The position numbers and the translations under genes are program-made. From Halalkalibacter krulwichiae (GTDB lineage Bacteria; Bacillota; Bacilli; Bacillales; Bacillaceae_D), in contig NZ_CP020814.1 of the NCBI RefSeq assembly GCF_002109385.1, positions 3,123,501 to 3,187,500 on the forward strand: 64,000 bases of DNA. Reading direction: 5' to 3'. The notes beneath the pieces are model-generated. The model saw only the letters and a list, made by a program, of their open reading frames with translations, had not been told where the DNA came from and did no database searches. Of this stretch, positions 9,352-18,890 are shown piece after piece; positions within the stretch are counted from its first letter, which is position 1; each line of letters starts with the position of its first letter.

Positions 9352-10134
9352 TTATGACATTGATAAAATATTGTAACCACTATCAACGTGAAGAAGTTCT
9401 CCAGTAATTCCACGTGAAAGGTCACTCATTAAGAATAAGGCAGTATCTCCAACCTCTTCTTGAGTAGTAGTGCGTCGAAGCGGTGCTCGCTCTTCAATTT
9501 CTTTTAATACATCGTTAAATCCACCAATGCCTTTAGCTGCTAAAGTACGAATAGGTCCTGCCGAAATGGCATTTACTCGGATATTTTCTTTTCCTAAGTC
9601 ATTCGCTAAGTATTTAACACTTGCATCTAAAGAAGCTTTCGCTACTCCCATTACGTTATAGTTACGTACAACTCTTTCCCCACCAAGGTAAGTCATAGTT
9701 ACGATGCTTCCGCCTTCAGTCATAACTGAGCGTGCGACTTTTGCTACTGCCGTAAGTGAATACGCACTAATATTTTGAGCCAGAAGAAAGCCATCTCGTG
9801 TCGTATTTAAATATTCACCTTCAAGCTCTTCTTTGTTAGCAAAAGCAATACAATGAGCAATCCCGTGAATAGTTCCGACTTCAACTTTGATTTTCGCAAA
9901 TGTTTTCTCAATCTCTTCATCACTTGTAATATCACAAGGTAATACAAGATGATCGTTTCTTTCTAACGTTTCCGCTAACTGGCGTACGTTCTTTTCTAAA
10001 CGCTCACCCGCATATGTAAAAATTAACCTTGCTCCTGCGTTCGCAAGAGATTGCGCGATTCCCCAAGCAATACTTCGCTTATTAGCCACACCCATGACTA
10101 CATATGTACGTTCTGATAAAGAAAGTTGCAACAT
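9352..10134 (-). CDS. fabI: Enoyl-[acyl-carrier-protein] reductase (NADH), FabI
   Basis: Catalyses the last reduction of each fatty-acid elongation cycle. 260 residues, SDR fold with the enoyl-reductase variant: GVANKRSIAWGIA nucleotide loop at about 15-27, the Y-x6-K pair in YNVMGVAK around 157-164, and GPIRTLAAKGI substrate loop. ATG 10134 follows GGAGGAGAAAAT; the upstream GTG at 10170 has no site and would place the start within the operator. A FapR operator overlaps the promoter, so it is expected to be repressed when malonyl-CoA is low. It sits next to yjbQ-like and coat genes as in B. subtilis. Confidence 0.96.
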   Translation of the reverse strand: MLQLSLSERTYVVMGVANKRSIAWGIAQSLANAGARLIFTYAGERLEKNVRQLAETLERNDHLVLPCDITSDEEIEKTFAKIKVEVGTIHGIAHCIAFANKEELEGEYLNTTRDGFLLAQNISAYSLTAVAKVARSVMTEGGSIVTMTYLGGERVVRNYNVMGVAKASLDASVKYLANDLGKENIRVNAISAGPIRTLAAKGIGGFNDVLKEIEERAPLRRTTTQEEVGDTALFLMSDLSRGITGELLHVDSGYNILSMS

Positions 10135-10160
10135 ATTTTCTCCTCCATTATGAGTAGTTA

Positions 10161-10177
10161 TTAATACCAAGTACTAA
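10161..10177 (-). promoter_or_regulatory. FapR operator upstream of fabI
   Basis: On the minus strand TTAGTACTTGGTATTAA matches the 17-bp FapR consensus (TTAGTACCTGATACTAA type). A -10 TATAAT with extended TGC lies just upstream (10180-10188), so the operator covers the start of transcription. Confidence 0.85.
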
Positions 10178-10231
10178 TAATTATAGCATAATAAATCAGT
10201 TATTTGTTAGATAGTTCAACATAACAACTCG

Positions 10232-10381
10232 TTATCCCTTTTTTGTTTGAATATTCTTCTTCTCATATTGGCACTTCTCACATTTATAAATAACATTTTG
10301 ATTTGATTGAGCGATTAATAAATTGGAAATAGGTTTCTGGTCTTGGCAATTAGGACATGTAACTGTAATATCGGTTGTCAC
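10232..10381 (-). CDS. Small zinc-ribbon protein
   Basis: 49 residues with CPNC near residue 9 and CEKC near 34, a two-knuckle zinc ribbon, and a lysine-rich tail. GTG 10381 is chosen because AAAGGAG lies 8 nt upstream; the ATG at 10435 has no site and codes for a non-conserved leader. Function unknown. Lies between the antiporter terminator and fabI. Confidence 0.65.
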   Translation of the reverse strand: MTTDITVTCPNCQDQKPISNLLIAQSNQNVIYKCEKCQYEKKNIQTKKG

Positions 10382-10439
10382 ACTTTTCACTCCTTTTTCC
10401 TTTAAGGATTGCCTATTTCCTCTACCCTCATTCAATATA

Positions 10440-10484
10440 ATAAAAAAGAGGATCTCTCATTAAATAATTCAATGAGAGATCCTC
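10440..10484 (-). terminator. Antiporter gene terminator
   Basis: 14-bp perfect stem (10448-10461 / 10471-10484), 9-nt loop, T6 on the minus strand. The open frame of the antiporter as sequenced runs into this hairpin, which suggests its true stop lies earlier. Confidence 0.85.
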
Positions 10485-12568
10485 CTCTTAAAATTCATTG
10501 TAACGACTTTATTCATAAGAACCTTTAGACATAAATGTTTTTGGCAATTCTGTTCCCTTGTACCACGTAAGTCTACTTCTTCCGTCTCTGGAGGATAGAC
10601 CATGATAAAGCTCTCAGGACCAGAATGCGCCAGCACTCTCGGCAATCTTTCTAACTGAGGGTGCCACGCAATGGTCCCTCTCCTTGCGCTAAAGACAAGC
10701 ACGATATCATCAGAACGTAACAGTGGCATATACATATTATGCCATTCATTCCAAGATAAAAGACTCGTCATTGTGACTTTTACATCTGGCTTCATCTCAT
10801 TAAATGTTCGGGCATAGCTATTTAAATGATCTTTAACTACATAACAAGTAATGGTTGCACCTAATTGGCTTGCAAGAAGTTTTGCAGTTTTTACAGACTG
10901 ATAATAACCAGCTTTATGGTCAAACCCAGAAGGAATGATAATTACAATTCTTTTCGTAGTATTAAGAGGATGACCCAACTTCGAAACAAGAACCATTTGT
11001 GTGGATCTTTCTAATAGCTGATCAAGGATTCCCCCAAAAATCTTCTGTGGTGTTGAGAGTTTGCCATTCCAACCAATAACAGCAGTTGTAATTCGTGATT
11101 CTTCCATTGCTCTTAATATACCAGAAGTAATATTGGTATCAATTCTTGTTAGCATTTGAATTGGTACTTCTGCTCCAGCTGCATAGACTTTTGAATGACT
11201 TAGTATTTTCTCAGCCTGAACAATCCTCGATTCAGAGTCTTCTTTTCCACCTTGCGCAACAGCCAAAGTAAACAATGGTTGTGGAGATTGCCCTCTGACT
11301 ATAAATGAAAGATCCATTAAGGATTCCATTGTATTCGGGTTGGCTATTGGTACCAATACCCTTTCCGGAGCTTGAGAAGGTTCATATGGCTTTTGTTCCT
11401 CTAGCATAGCAATCATTCTAGCAAACTTTTCTACTGTATACGGCCCTATCATACATGTAATGAGAATCATGACTATAATTGCATTAACCGTTGCTTGATC
11501 AAACAACCCTAAATCAAAACCAACTAGAGTTGCCGCTAACGTTGCTGCCGCTTGAGGGATGGTTAGACCAAACATTAACTTAACTTCTTCTATTGAATAA
11601 CGATAAATCTTTCCAGCAATCCATGCTGCCATAAACTTTCCGGAAATCACTAATATTACAACTAGTGCAGCTTTCACCCAGGCTTGGGGCTCGTAAATTA
11701 AAATTCTCAAATCCATTAACATTCCAACAGATAGTAGAAAGAAAGGAATAAACAAAGAATTACCAATAAACTTAATCCGGTTCATTAATGGACTTTGTTC
11801 AAATAAGAAACGATTCAGCGCCAAACCTGCAAGAAATGCCCCGATTATCGGCTCTAACCCAGCAACCGTTGCGAAAAAGGCAGACACAAACAAAACTGTC
11901 ATGACAAAAATATACTCAAGTGTCCCTTCACTACTTAACGTTCGAAAGAAAAATTTTGCGGCGATTGGCACAATAATAAAAACACCCGCAACGTAAATAA
12001 TTAATGACACAATTAATACAAACCAAAAATCAGCTGTTAACTCTCCTTGAGTTGAACCAGCCACTACTGCTAATATAAGTAGCGCAAGCGTGTCGGTCAT
12101 AATCGTTCCACCAACAGATGTCGTAACAGCCTTGTTTTTTGAAATTCCTAAACGACTAGCAATTGGATAAGCTAGCAAAGTATGTGACCCAAGTAACGAC
12201 CCGAGCAAAATTGCCCCAGCTACTGAATAGCCAAGTAAATAAGCACCCATAGTACCCAAAATAAAAGGGATTGTAAAAGACATCGTACCAAAGGTTAAAC
12301 TTCTATTTCGATATTTCTTAAAGCCTTCTAAGTCGATTTCTAGCCCTGCTATAAAAATAATATAAAGGAGGCCTACTGTCCCAAGAAGAATAATAGTCGG
12401 ATCTCGATCTAAAATACCTAATCCATTGGGCCCTACTATAACCCCTGCAAAAATAAACCCTATTATCCCGGGAATTCTTAGTTTTGCCATAATTAGAGGA
12501 GCCACCAAAAAGATAACCATCGCTATAGCAAAAATAAGAACAGGATTTGTAACAGGTTGTGTTATCAA
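10469..12568 (-). CDS. CPA2-family cation:proton antiporter with universal-stress-like C-terminus (YjbQ-like), 3' frameshift suspected
   Basis: Membrane exchanger of monovalent cations for protons. 12-13 hydrophobic spans fill residues 1-390 (for example GIIGFIFAGVIVGPNGLG at 34-51, GLEPIIGAFLAGLALNR), followed by two USP-like cytosolic segments. It occupies the yjbQ position. TTG 12568 has AAAGGTGTG 7 nt upstream. The last about 30 residues (after LRGTR) look non-native: adding one G to the GGG run near 10553-10560 gives GTRGTELPKTFMSKGSYE and a stop at 10509, before the terminator. I think the native protein has 686 residues. Confidence 0.88.
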   Translation of the reverse strand: MITQPVTNPVLIFAIAMVIFLVAPLIMAKLRIPGIIGFIFAGVIVGPNGLGILDRDPTIILLGTVGLLYIIFIAGLEIDLEGFKKYRNRSLTFGTMSFTIPFILGTMGAYLLGYSVAGAILLGSLLGSHTLLAYPIASRLGISKNKAVTTSVGGTIMTDTLALLILAVVAGSTQGELTADFWFVLIVSLIIYVAGVFIIVPIAAKFFFRTLSSEGTLEYIFVMTVLFVSAFFATVAGLEPIIGAFLAGLALNRFLFEQSPLMNRIKFIGNSLFIPFFLLSVGMLMDLRILIYEPQAWVKAALVVILVISGKFMAAWIAGKIYRYSIEEVKLMFGLTIPQAAATLAATLVGFDLGLFDQATVNAIIVMILITCMIGPYTVEKFARMIAMLEEQKPYEPSQAPERVLVPIANPNTMESLMDLSFIVRGQSPQPLFTLAVAQGGKEDSESRIVQAEKILSHSKVYAAGAEVPIQMLTRIDTNITSGILRAMEESRITTAVIGWNGKLSTPQKIFGGILDQLLERSTQMVLVSKLGHPLNTTKRIVIIIPSGFDHKAGYYQSVKTAKLLASQLGATITCYVVKDHLNSYARTFNEMKPDVKVTMTSLLSWNEWHNMYMPLLRSDDIVLVFSARRGTIAWHPQLERLPRVLAHSGPESFIMVYPPETEEVDLRGTREQNCQKHLCLKVLMNKVVTMNFKRRISH

Positions 12569-12792
12569 ATTCTTTCACACCTTTTTTATTTAGATAAAAT
12601 GACAATTATTCTCCCCATATTAAAGAACCTATCATAACTCTGTCAACAGTTAACATATTGGTTAGCATCTACAATTTATACTTTGTTAATTATCCTCATT
12701 ATTATAAGTTTAAAATGTTCAGTGGATGTTCATTGCTTCTAAAACTTTGGTTAAGCTATAGTAAAAAGAGTGAAAAAGGAGACCCTGTGAAA

Positions 12793-13530
12793 ATGAAATT
12801 TGATGTTATCGGTGATATACATGGATGTTATGAAGAGCTATTAGCAATTATGTCGAAATTAGGTTATGAAAAAATAAAAGATACATACCATCATCCAGAA
12901 CAAAGAAAGTTAGCTTTTATTGGTGATTTAACAGACCGTGGACCTAACTCCACTGAAGTCATCAACCTAGTTGCAAACCTCGTTTCAACTGGACAAGCAT
13001 ATTACTGCCCAGGGAATCATTGCGATAAACTTTATCGTTATTTTCTAGGGAGAAATGTTCAGATTACCCATGGATTAGAAACGACTGTAGCCGAGTTAAA
13101 GGCACTTTCAAAAAAAGAATATAACCGCATTCGCCAAACATTTATGAATTTAGTAGAACAATCTCCTCTTTATCACGTCCTAGACCAAAAGAACCTTGTT
13201 ATCGCTCATGCCGGGATTCGCTCTAGCGATATCGGAAAAACCAATAAGCGAATAAAAACATTCGTTCTTTACGGTGATATCACCGGGGAAAGCAACCCTG
13301 ATGGAACACCGATCAGACGTGATTGGGCACAACACCATGAAGGGAGAGAATGGATCGTTTACGGACACACTCCCGTAAAAAAACCACGTTTTGTCAGAAA
13401 CACTGTTAATATTGATACTGGATGTGTGTTTGGAGGAGCTCTTACAGCTTTACAATACCCTGAAATGACAACGGTTCAAGTCCCATCCTCGCTTCCTTTT
13501 GTTGAGGAGAAATTCAGAAGCTTCGAATAA
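12793..13530 (+). CDS. prpE: PrpE, bis(5'-nucleosyl)-tetraphosphatase / serine-threonine-type phosphatase
   Basis: Hydrolyses diadenosine tetraphosphate; in B. subtilis it also affects spore germination. Calcineurin-like motifs GDIHGCYEE (start), [14 protein letters not shown] and YGHTPV are intact. Length 245 residues equals the family norm. ATG 12793 has AAGGAG 11 nt upstream; GTG 12787 (5 nt) is an equally possible start. Upstream in-frame codons to 12658 lack a site and conservation. Confidence 0.93.
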   Translation: MKFDVIGDIHGCYEELLAIMSKLGYEKIKDTYHHPEQRKLAFIGDLTDRGPNSTEVINLVANLVSTGQAYYCPGNHCDKLYRYFLGRNVQITHGLETTVAELKALSKKEYNRIRQTFMNLVEQSPLYHVLDQKNLVIAHAGIRSSDIGKTNKRIKTFVLYGDITGESNPDGTPIRRDWAQHHEGREWIVYGHTPVKKPRFVRNTVNIDTGCVFGGALTALQYPEMTTVQVPSSLPFVEEKFRSFE

Positions 13531-13559
13531 GCTTATTAAGTAAGAATGAGGTGCAAGAA

Positions 13560-13991
13560 ATGAGAAAAGGAATTCTTTTGTTTTCTTTACTGTTTTTATT
13601 AAGTAGTTGTGGTCCACAATTATTACTTGAAGTAGACCAAGAACAAACACGTATTATCTTTAACGATGAGATTGATATGGCTTCACTTTATGTACGCCTT
13701 GAAAATAACGGCCAGCTTCCCGCTAATGAACTTTATGCTCGTTTTATCTTACAGGATGAACAAGTTCAAGAAGCTTTTGGCGGACTCAATGATTTTGTCT
13801 TTTCAGATGCAGAAGGTACACCAGAGCATTTTAACATTAGACCCGACTCAAGCTACTTTATTGCAGAAGCCTTTTCACTAACAACCGAGTTGAATAAAGA
13901 GCATTTACTTGATTCCATTTCAATTGAAGTATACGACAGCAACGACAATTTACTTGTGGAACATACAATTAACCAAATAACCGAGGAATAG
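13560..13991 (+). CDS. Putative lipoprotein
   Basis: 143 residues. Signal peptide with charged MRKG, hydrophobic LLFSLLFLL and lipobox LSSC at about 16-19; the mature part is acidic and β-rich with no family that I recognise. ATG 13560 follows GAGGTG at 6 nt. It follows prpE by 29 bp on the same strand. Confidence 0.7.
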   Translation: MRKGILLFSLLFLLSSCGPQLLLEVDQEQTRIIFNDEIDMASLYVRLENNGQLPANELYARFILQDEQVQEAFGGLNDFVFSDAEGTPEHFNIRPDSSYFIAEAFSLTTELNKEHLLDSISIEVYDSNDNLLVEHTINQITEE

Positions 13992-14027
13992 AAATGAGGG
14001 TGAGTCAAATTTGCTCACCCTCATTTC
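13991..14027. terminator. Hairpin between lipoprotein gene and rluD
   Basis: 14-bp perfect stem (13991-14004 / 14014-14027) between convergent genes, overlapping the 3' end of rluD. U-tracts are poor on both sides. Confidence 0.5.
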
Positions 14028-14916
14028 CTATACATTTCATATCTTCTGGAATTTCTTCTTGAATTGTCATAACTGACTGTTGAAACGGATGTTCAAACTC
14101 TACTTTATGACAATGTAAGGCTTGACGACTTATCATAGCTGTACTACCACCATATAAATCATCTCCTAATAAAGGGTGGCCAATATAGGAAAAGTGTACT
14201 CTAATTTGATGAGTTCTTCCTGTTTCAAGCCTTATTTCCACAACTGAGAATTTAGACGTTCTTACTTGCGCTCTATAATGAGTAATAGCTTCTTTCCCAT
14301 CCATTCTAACTTGCCTTGCAATTATACTATTTGGGTCTCTTTCAATAGGGGCATTAATGGTTCCTTCTCCTCGCTTCAAAAAACCAGTTACGATTGCCTT
14401 ATAATACCGTTTAACTTTACCTTCTTGCTGCATTTTTGAAAAACGATCATGCGCCAAGCGATGTTTAGCAATGATCAACAATCCAGAAGTGTCTTTATCT
14501 AATCGATTAACCGCATGAAAAGTAGCCTGATGATTCTTTTCTTGAAAATAACCTACCACAGCATTTGCTAGCGTTCCACCCGGGTGCTCTCGCGATGGAA
14601 TCGTTGGCATTCCCGCTTTTTTGTTAATCACTAACAAATGTTCATCTTCATAAGAAATACTTAAAGGATGATACTCCGGTTTCACTGATGCACTAACTTG
14701 TTCAGAAGGAAGATAAATTTGAACTTCATCGCCTTTTTTAACAATTGCACGAACCGTTACTTCCTTGTTGTTAAGCAAAATAAGACCATTGTTAAACTTA
14801 ATGTCCGCCAGTGCTCGCTTTGAAATCTGACAACGTTCCCTTAAAAAAAGCCGAAGTAATTGGTTATCCCAATCAGCAACGACTTTCCACACTAGTTTTG
14901 CTAAATAATTATCCAC
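14005..14916 (-). CDS. RluA/RluD-family pseudouridine synthase (YjbO-like)
   Basis: Modifies uridines in large-subunit rRNA. Catalytic aspartate sits in [11 protein letters not shown] at about residues 138-148; RTHQIRVH at about 237-244 is the second signature. An N-terminal S4-like segment ([18 protein letters not shown]) is present. 303 residues. GTG 14916 overlaps the last 8 bases of nadK, so the two are translationally coupled in the relQ-nadK-rluD operon. Confidence 0.92.
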   Translation of the reverse strand: MDNYLAKLVWKVVADWDNQLLRLFLRERCQISKRALADIKFNNGLILLNNKEVTVRAIVKKGDEVQIYLPSEQVSASVKPEYHPLSISYEDEHLLVINKKAGMPTIPSREHPGGTLANAVVGYFQEKNHQATFHAVNRLDKDTSGLLIIAKHRLAHDRFSKMQQEGKVKRYYKAIVTGFLKRGEGTINAPIERDPNSIIARQVRMDGKEAITHYRAQVRTSKFSVVEIRLETGRTHQIRVHFSYIGHPLLGDDLYGGSTAMISRQALHCHKVEFEHPFQQSVMTIQEEIPEDMKCIGNEGEQI

Positions 14917-15703
14917 GAATAAATGACTCCCTTACTCTCTTCCAAAAAGGAAAAGGTCGAAATCTTGCAAAACGAACTTTTTCATCGGCAACACGACATT
15001 GAATAGATTTCACTCTACTATGTTCAAGCGTATAATGGTCAATCGTCACTTGTACATCAATATCATTTAAAGGTCTTAATAAACAAGTATGATGTTGTGG
15101 CAGAACTAAAGGGGAACCGACCGTACGATAGACACGATTATTAATCGATGCCATTTCAGCAACTTGAATAGAAGATAAAGACGGATGAAGGATTGCCCCT
15201 CCTAACGCTTTATTATAAGCAGTACTTCCAGAAGGGGTAGATATGCAAAGCCCATCCCCTCGAAAGACCTCAAACGCCTCTCCTTTAATATCCACACTAC
15301 TAACAAGAGACCCACCAAGGCTCTTTATTGTCATTTCATTCAACGCAAGATGCCTCTCTGAATTCGTTTCCCCTTCATGCCGTATCACTACTTCAAGCAG
15401 TGGGTATTCAACGATCTGATAAGGAGTTTTGGCGATATGGATGACTAGCTTTTCAACTTCATCTGGTACCCAATCAGCATAAAAACCAAGATGTCCCGTA
15501 TGTATCCCAACAAAGGCCGTATCCTCTAAACGATCACAATAATCATGAAAAGCTTGTAAAAGCGTACCATCGCCACCTACAGTTATGACCATTTCCGGTT
15601 CTTTATCGTCATGTTTCAGACCAAAATCTAGTAAGTATCGCTTAATTCTCTGCTGCAATTTATTGGATACATCATCTCCACGAGATGTCACCATAAAATT
15701 CAT
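14909..15703 (-). CDS. nadK: NAD kinase
   Basis: Phosphorylates NAD to NADP. Contains the [10 protein letters not shown] glycine-rich motif at about residues 43-52, NEMTIKS and the [10 protein letters not shown] loop near 155-164. 264 residues is normal. ATG 15703 follows GGAGGACAAGT. It starts 14 bases after relQ, overlapping rluD at the other end. Known in B. subtilis as nadF/ppnKA. Confidence 0.95.
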   Translation of the reverse strand: MNFMVTSRGDDVSNKLQQRIKRYLLDFGLKHDDKEPEMVITVGGDGTLLQAFHDYCDRLEDTAFVGIHTGHLGFYADWVPDEVEKLVIHIAKTPYQIVEYPLLEVVIRHEGETNSERHLALNEMTIKSLGGSLVSSVDIKGEAFEVFRGDGLCISTPSGSTAYNKALGGAILHPSLSSIQVAEMASINNRVYRTVGSPLVLPQHHTCLLRPLNDIDVQVTIDHYTLEHSRVKSIQCRVADEKVRFARFRPFPFWKRVRESFIRG

Positions 15704-15717
15704 ACTTGTCCTCCAGT

Positions 15718-16350
15718 CTACAGCTTACTCCCCTGCTCTTCCTTTTTCGTGATAATACGCTGTGCCTCTCTTACTTCATCACGTATAATTGACATCTCTT
15801 CGTCAAGTTGAAAAGCAGATTCCGCTGCTCGTTGCAGCCTAATTTTAATATGTTCAGGAATTTCTCCACTATATTTATAATTTAAAGAATGCTCAATTGT
15901 CGCCCAAAAATTCATCGCTAAAGTTCGTACTTGCAATTCTACTAGAATCTTTTTCTCCCCTTCAATTGTCTGAACAGGATAGAGGAGAACAAGGTGATAA
16001 GAACGGTATCCACTAGGCTTTTTCTCTACGATATAATCTCGTTCTTCAATAATTTCAAAATCCTTTCTAGAACGAATTAAATCAACAACCGTTTCTATAT
16101 CCTCCACAAATTGCGTAACGATTCGTAATCCTGCTAAGTCTTCCATTTGAGATTCTAATTGATCTAAAGGAACGTTTTTACGCTTAGCTTTGTCTAAAAT
16201 GCTTGATACCGGCTTAACCCTTCCTGTAACAAACTCTATCGGGGTATGTTTTGATGTTTTTTGGTACTGCTCCCTAATTCCTTTTAGTTTAACTTTCAGC
16301 TCTTCTACAGCCTGTTTATAAGGTGTAAGAAAGATATTCCAACCACTCAT
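15718..16350 (-). CDS. relQ: RelQ (YjbM), small alarmone synthetase
   Basis: Synthesises (p)ppGpp from ATP and GDP/GTP. The RelA/SpoT synthetase domain is seen with EQQ-like [12 protein letters not shown] (about 110-121), EIQVRT-equivalent [19 protein letters not shown] (about 136-154). No hydrolase or regulatory domains; 210 residues is typical. First gene of an operon with nadK and rluD, linking nucleotide stress signalling to NADP supply. Confidence 0.95.
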   Translation of the reverse strand: MSGWNIFLTPYKQAVEELKVKLKGIREQYQKTSKHTPIEFVTGRVKPVSSILDKAKRKNVPLDQLESQMEDLAGLRIVTQFVEDIETVVDLIRSRKDFEIIEERDYIVEKKPSGYRSYHLVLLYPVQTIEGEKKILVELQVRTLAMNFWATIEHSLNYKYSGEIPEHIKIRLQRAAESAFQLDEEMSIIRDEVREAQRIITKKEEQGSKL

Positions 16351-16472
16351 GCCATCACCGCCCGTTTTATCTATAGGATGAGCTACACGTTAAGGGCTCA
16401 ATGATAAGGCTTTTTTAATCTTTTTCAAGTTACGTTCTTCACCATTATCATTTGTCCATCTAATAAATAAAA

Positions 16473-16850
16473 TTAGTTAAACACTTCTTTAACAGCTTTC
16501 TCCATCACTTCTCCGTAATTGCTATTCCCATCAATATTTTCTGTTAGAAATGTTAGTTCCTCAAACATGGATGTCAATTCAATACTTTTCTCATTTCCTA
16601 GGTCAAGTATTAGACTTTTATTAGTTACTAGCAATTTCTTTAAGTATGGCCAAGTACTTTGTTCAAATGTAACATAATAAAAAGCAGTATCATTTTCGAG
16701 TATGTAGATAAAAGCAAGACCGTCTGAATCTACTAGCATACGGCTACCAGCTTTTAAGGAATTCGCTAGTTCTAAATTAATTTCCTCGTTTAAATGCGCC
16801 TTTAAAAAATCTTGTTCTTCTGTCATTTTGTTTACCATTAATTTCTTCAT
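16473..16850 (-). CDS. UPF0738 family protein (YjbL-like)
   Basis: 125 residues. Aligns in position, size and sequence character (MLVDSDGLAFIYI, WPYLKKLL) with YjbL, a conserved Bacillaceae protein of unknown function. ATG 16850 follows GGAGGTACATA; the earlier frame opening at 16874 lacks a site. It precedes relQ on the same strand with a 122-bp gap. Confidence 0.75.
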   Translation of the reverse strand: MKKLMVNKMTEEQDFLKAHLNEEINLELANSLKAGSRMLVDSDGLAFIYILENDTAFYYVTFEQSTWPYLKKLLVTNKSLILDLGNEKSIELTSMFEELTFLTENIDGNSNYGEVMEKAVKEVFN

Positions 16851-17027
16851 TATGTACCTCCAACTATTCAACACACATTCTTAAGAATGTCTCGGTTATA
16901 TTTTATCATAGTTTATTTCTAAATGCGTACGCCGGATTCATGATCATGTCAATTTTACAAATAAGTTGAAAAACACTGTTATACTAGAAACAACAAAACC
17001 CCCAAATGGAGAGAAAAGGAGTATATA

Positions 17028-17621
17028 ATGTCACAAGAAATTGAAATAGAAGTTAAATCCATGCTAACTGAAGCTGGTTTCTTTCAACTGCTCAAACATT
17101 TTAACCTTAAAGAAGAAGAAGCGATCATTCAACATAATCACTATTTTGAGACAGCGACTTTTTCCTTAAAAGAAAAAGGGGCCGGACTTAGAATCCGTGA
17201 GAAACAAGGAATCTTCACATTAACTCTAAAGCAGCCTCATAAAGTTGGCAAACTAGAAACTCATCAGTCGCTGTCATTTGAATCATGGTTACAAGCAAAA
17301 GAAGAAGGACTCCTTCCGAACGGAGAAGTGATGAAGCAGCTTCAACAATTAGATATTCCTGTAGTTCAACTTCAATATCAAGGTACTTTAAGTACAAGCA
17401 GAATTGAAATGCCGTATAACGAAGGTGTTCTTTGTTTTGATAAAAGTTCTTATTTTGACAAAATTGACTTTGAAATTGAATATGAAGGGCAATCTGAGCA
17501 ACATGCAAATACTACTCTACTGAATATCTTGTCTCAAGTAAATCTAACTCCAACTTCAACCGAAAACAAAGTGAGAAGATTTTTCTCAGAGAAATTAAAG
17601 GTAGATAAATCCTCATTTTAG
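17028..17621 (+). CDS. CYTH-domain protein (YjbK-like triphosphatase family)
   Basis: 197 residues. The EIEIEVK strand at residues 4-10 and alternating charged strands (LRIREKQG, TLTLKQP, FEIEYEG) define the triphosphate tunnel fold. YjbK members bind inorganic tri- or polyphosphate; the substrate here is inferred. AAAAGGAG precedes ATG. Divergent from yjbL. Confidence 0.9.
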   Translation: MSQEIEIEVKSMLTEAGFFQLLKHFNLKEEEAIIQHNHYFETATFSLKEKGAGLRIREKQGIFTLTLKQPHKVGKLETHQSLSFESWLQAKEEGLLPNGEVMKQLQQLDIPVVQLQYQGTLSTSRIEMPYNEGVLCFDKSSYFDKIDFEIEYEGQSEQHANTTLLNILSQVNLTPTSTENKVRRFFSEKLKVDKSSF

Positions 17622-17694
17622 ACAAAAACAACCAATTGTCGAAACGAAAGGCATTTGCTATGATAACGTTAGTTAATTCAAATTGAGGTGTCTT

Positions 17695-18348
17695 ATGGAT
17701 CTGACTTTCCTACAACATGTTAATCGTTTTCAAGGATTAACTTTGGGGCCAAGTGCTCCGAAAGGACAACAGCAAAGTGTCATTCAAGCAATGTTCTCTC
17801 AAATCCTTGAAGAACAAATGACTAAATTAAATCAGCCTGTTTTTTCAAGAAAGAATGATTTATTTCTTGATCCAACAGTAAGATATCGAATTGAACAGAC
17901 TGCTATTTCGGTTACAAGTCCAACTAAAGCAGTGAATCAAACTGCACAACCATCTTTACCTGATCAAGCAATTCGCGTTCAACCGTTAATTGAATCAGCT
18001 GCCAAAAAATACAACATAGACCCAAAACTAATTAATGCCGTGATCCAGCACGAATCGAATTATAACCCTAACGCCAAAAGCCATGCTGGCGCTATTGGAT
18101 TAATGCAATTAATGCCAGCTACTGCCAAAGGATTAAATGTTCGAAATGCTTATGACCCTAAGCAAAACATTGATGGAGGTGCGAAGTATCTGAGGCAAAT
18201 GCTTAATCGTTATAACGGAGACATTCGTCTTGCCTTAGCAGCTTATAATGCTGGTCCAGGAAACGTTGATCGTTATAACGGGATTCCTCCATTTAAAGAA
18301 ACACAAGCTTACGTACCAAAAGTATATAACACATATTTAAATGCATAA
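17695..18348 (+). CDS. Lytic transglycosylase, SLT domain (YjbJ-like)
   Basis: 217 residues. The C-terminal 110 carry the SLT fold: catalytic Glu in [22 protein letters not shown] and [15 protein letters not shown]. It cleaves peptidoglycan with anhydro-muramic acid formation. No obvious signal peptide; the first 100 residues are a linker-like region with [12 protein letters not shown] 17695 follows GAGGTG. Confidence 0.9.
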   Translation: MDLTFLQHVNRFQGLTLGPSAPKGQQQSVIQAMFSQILEEQMTKLNQPVFSRKNDLFLDPTVRYRIEQTAISVTSPTKAVNQTAQPSLPDQAIRVQPLIESAAKKYNIDPKLINAVIQHESNYNPNAKSHAGAIGLMQLMPATAKGLNVRNAYDPKQNIDGGAKYLRQMLNRYNGDIRLALAAYNAGPGNVDRYNGIPPFKETQAYVPKVYNTYLNA

Positions 18349-18356
18349 TCGATTCA

Positions 18357-18390
18357 GAAGAAGCTGGCCATTTGTCAGTTTCTTTTTGTT
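18357..18390 (+). terminator. Terminator after the transglycosylase gene
   Basis: Nine-pair stem with one G-U (AAGAAGCTG / CAGTTTCTT) followed by TTTTGTTT. Confidence 0.6.
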
Positions 18391-18424
18391 TCACTAAGAT
18401 TGTTTAAAGTTAGAATCAAGAAAT

Positions 18425-18470
18425 TTGCTGATCAGAACTCATATTGCTACAATATGAAGAGAGTTCTGAT
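18425..18470 (+). promoter_or_regulatory. Sigma-A promoter with embedded inverted repeat, truncated hemoglobin gene
   Basis: TTGCTG (18425-18430), 17 bp, TACAAT (18448-18453) with an extended TGC. A 10-bp inverted repeat ATCAGAACTC (18431-18440) / GAGTTCTGAT (18461-18470) and an inner ATATT/AATAT pair flank the -10, the arrangement expected of an operator or a 5' transcript hairpin. Confidence 0.6.
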
Positions 18471-18490
18471 AATACAGAGGAGATATTAGT

Positions 18491-18874
18491 ATGACAAATT
18501 CAAGTCAAACCCCTTATGAGACTTTAGGTGGAGAACAAGTATTATCTCAATTAGTAGATACGTTTTATACAAAAGTATCTCAACATTCAGATTTGGCTCC
18601 ACTATTTCCAGATGATCTAACTGAAACTGCAAGGAAACAAAAACAATTCTTAACACAATTTTTAGGTGGACCAACTCTTTATACAGATGAGCATGGACAT
18701 CCTATGCTACGTGCTCGCCACATGCCATTTGTCATTACACCAATTCAAGCTGAGGCTTGGCTTTTCTGTATGAAAGAAGCAATGGATGAGATTGAGTTAA
18801 CAGGGCCAATTCGTGATTACATGATCGAACGATTGACCATGACTGCTAACCATATGGTTAATCAACCATCATAG
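18491..18874 (+). CDS. Group II truncated hemoglobin (YjbI-like)
   Basis: 127 residues. Heme proximal His in RARHMPFVI (about 79), Tyr at FYTKV in helix B, and the group II tryptophan in EAWLFCM. Binds O2/NO; the physiological role in Bacillus is linked to stress and to the adjacent spxH gene. Its promoter carries an inverted repeat. Stop lies 16 bases before the spxH start, so both are one operon. Confidence 0.93.
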   Translation: MTNSSQTPYETLGGEQVLSQLVDTFYTKVSQHSDLAPLFPDDLTETARKQKQFLTQFLGGPTLYTDEHGHPMLRARHMPFVITPIQAEAWLFCMKEAMDEIELTGPIRDYMIERLTMTANHMVNQPS

Positions 18875-18890
18875 AAAGGAGAAACGACCA

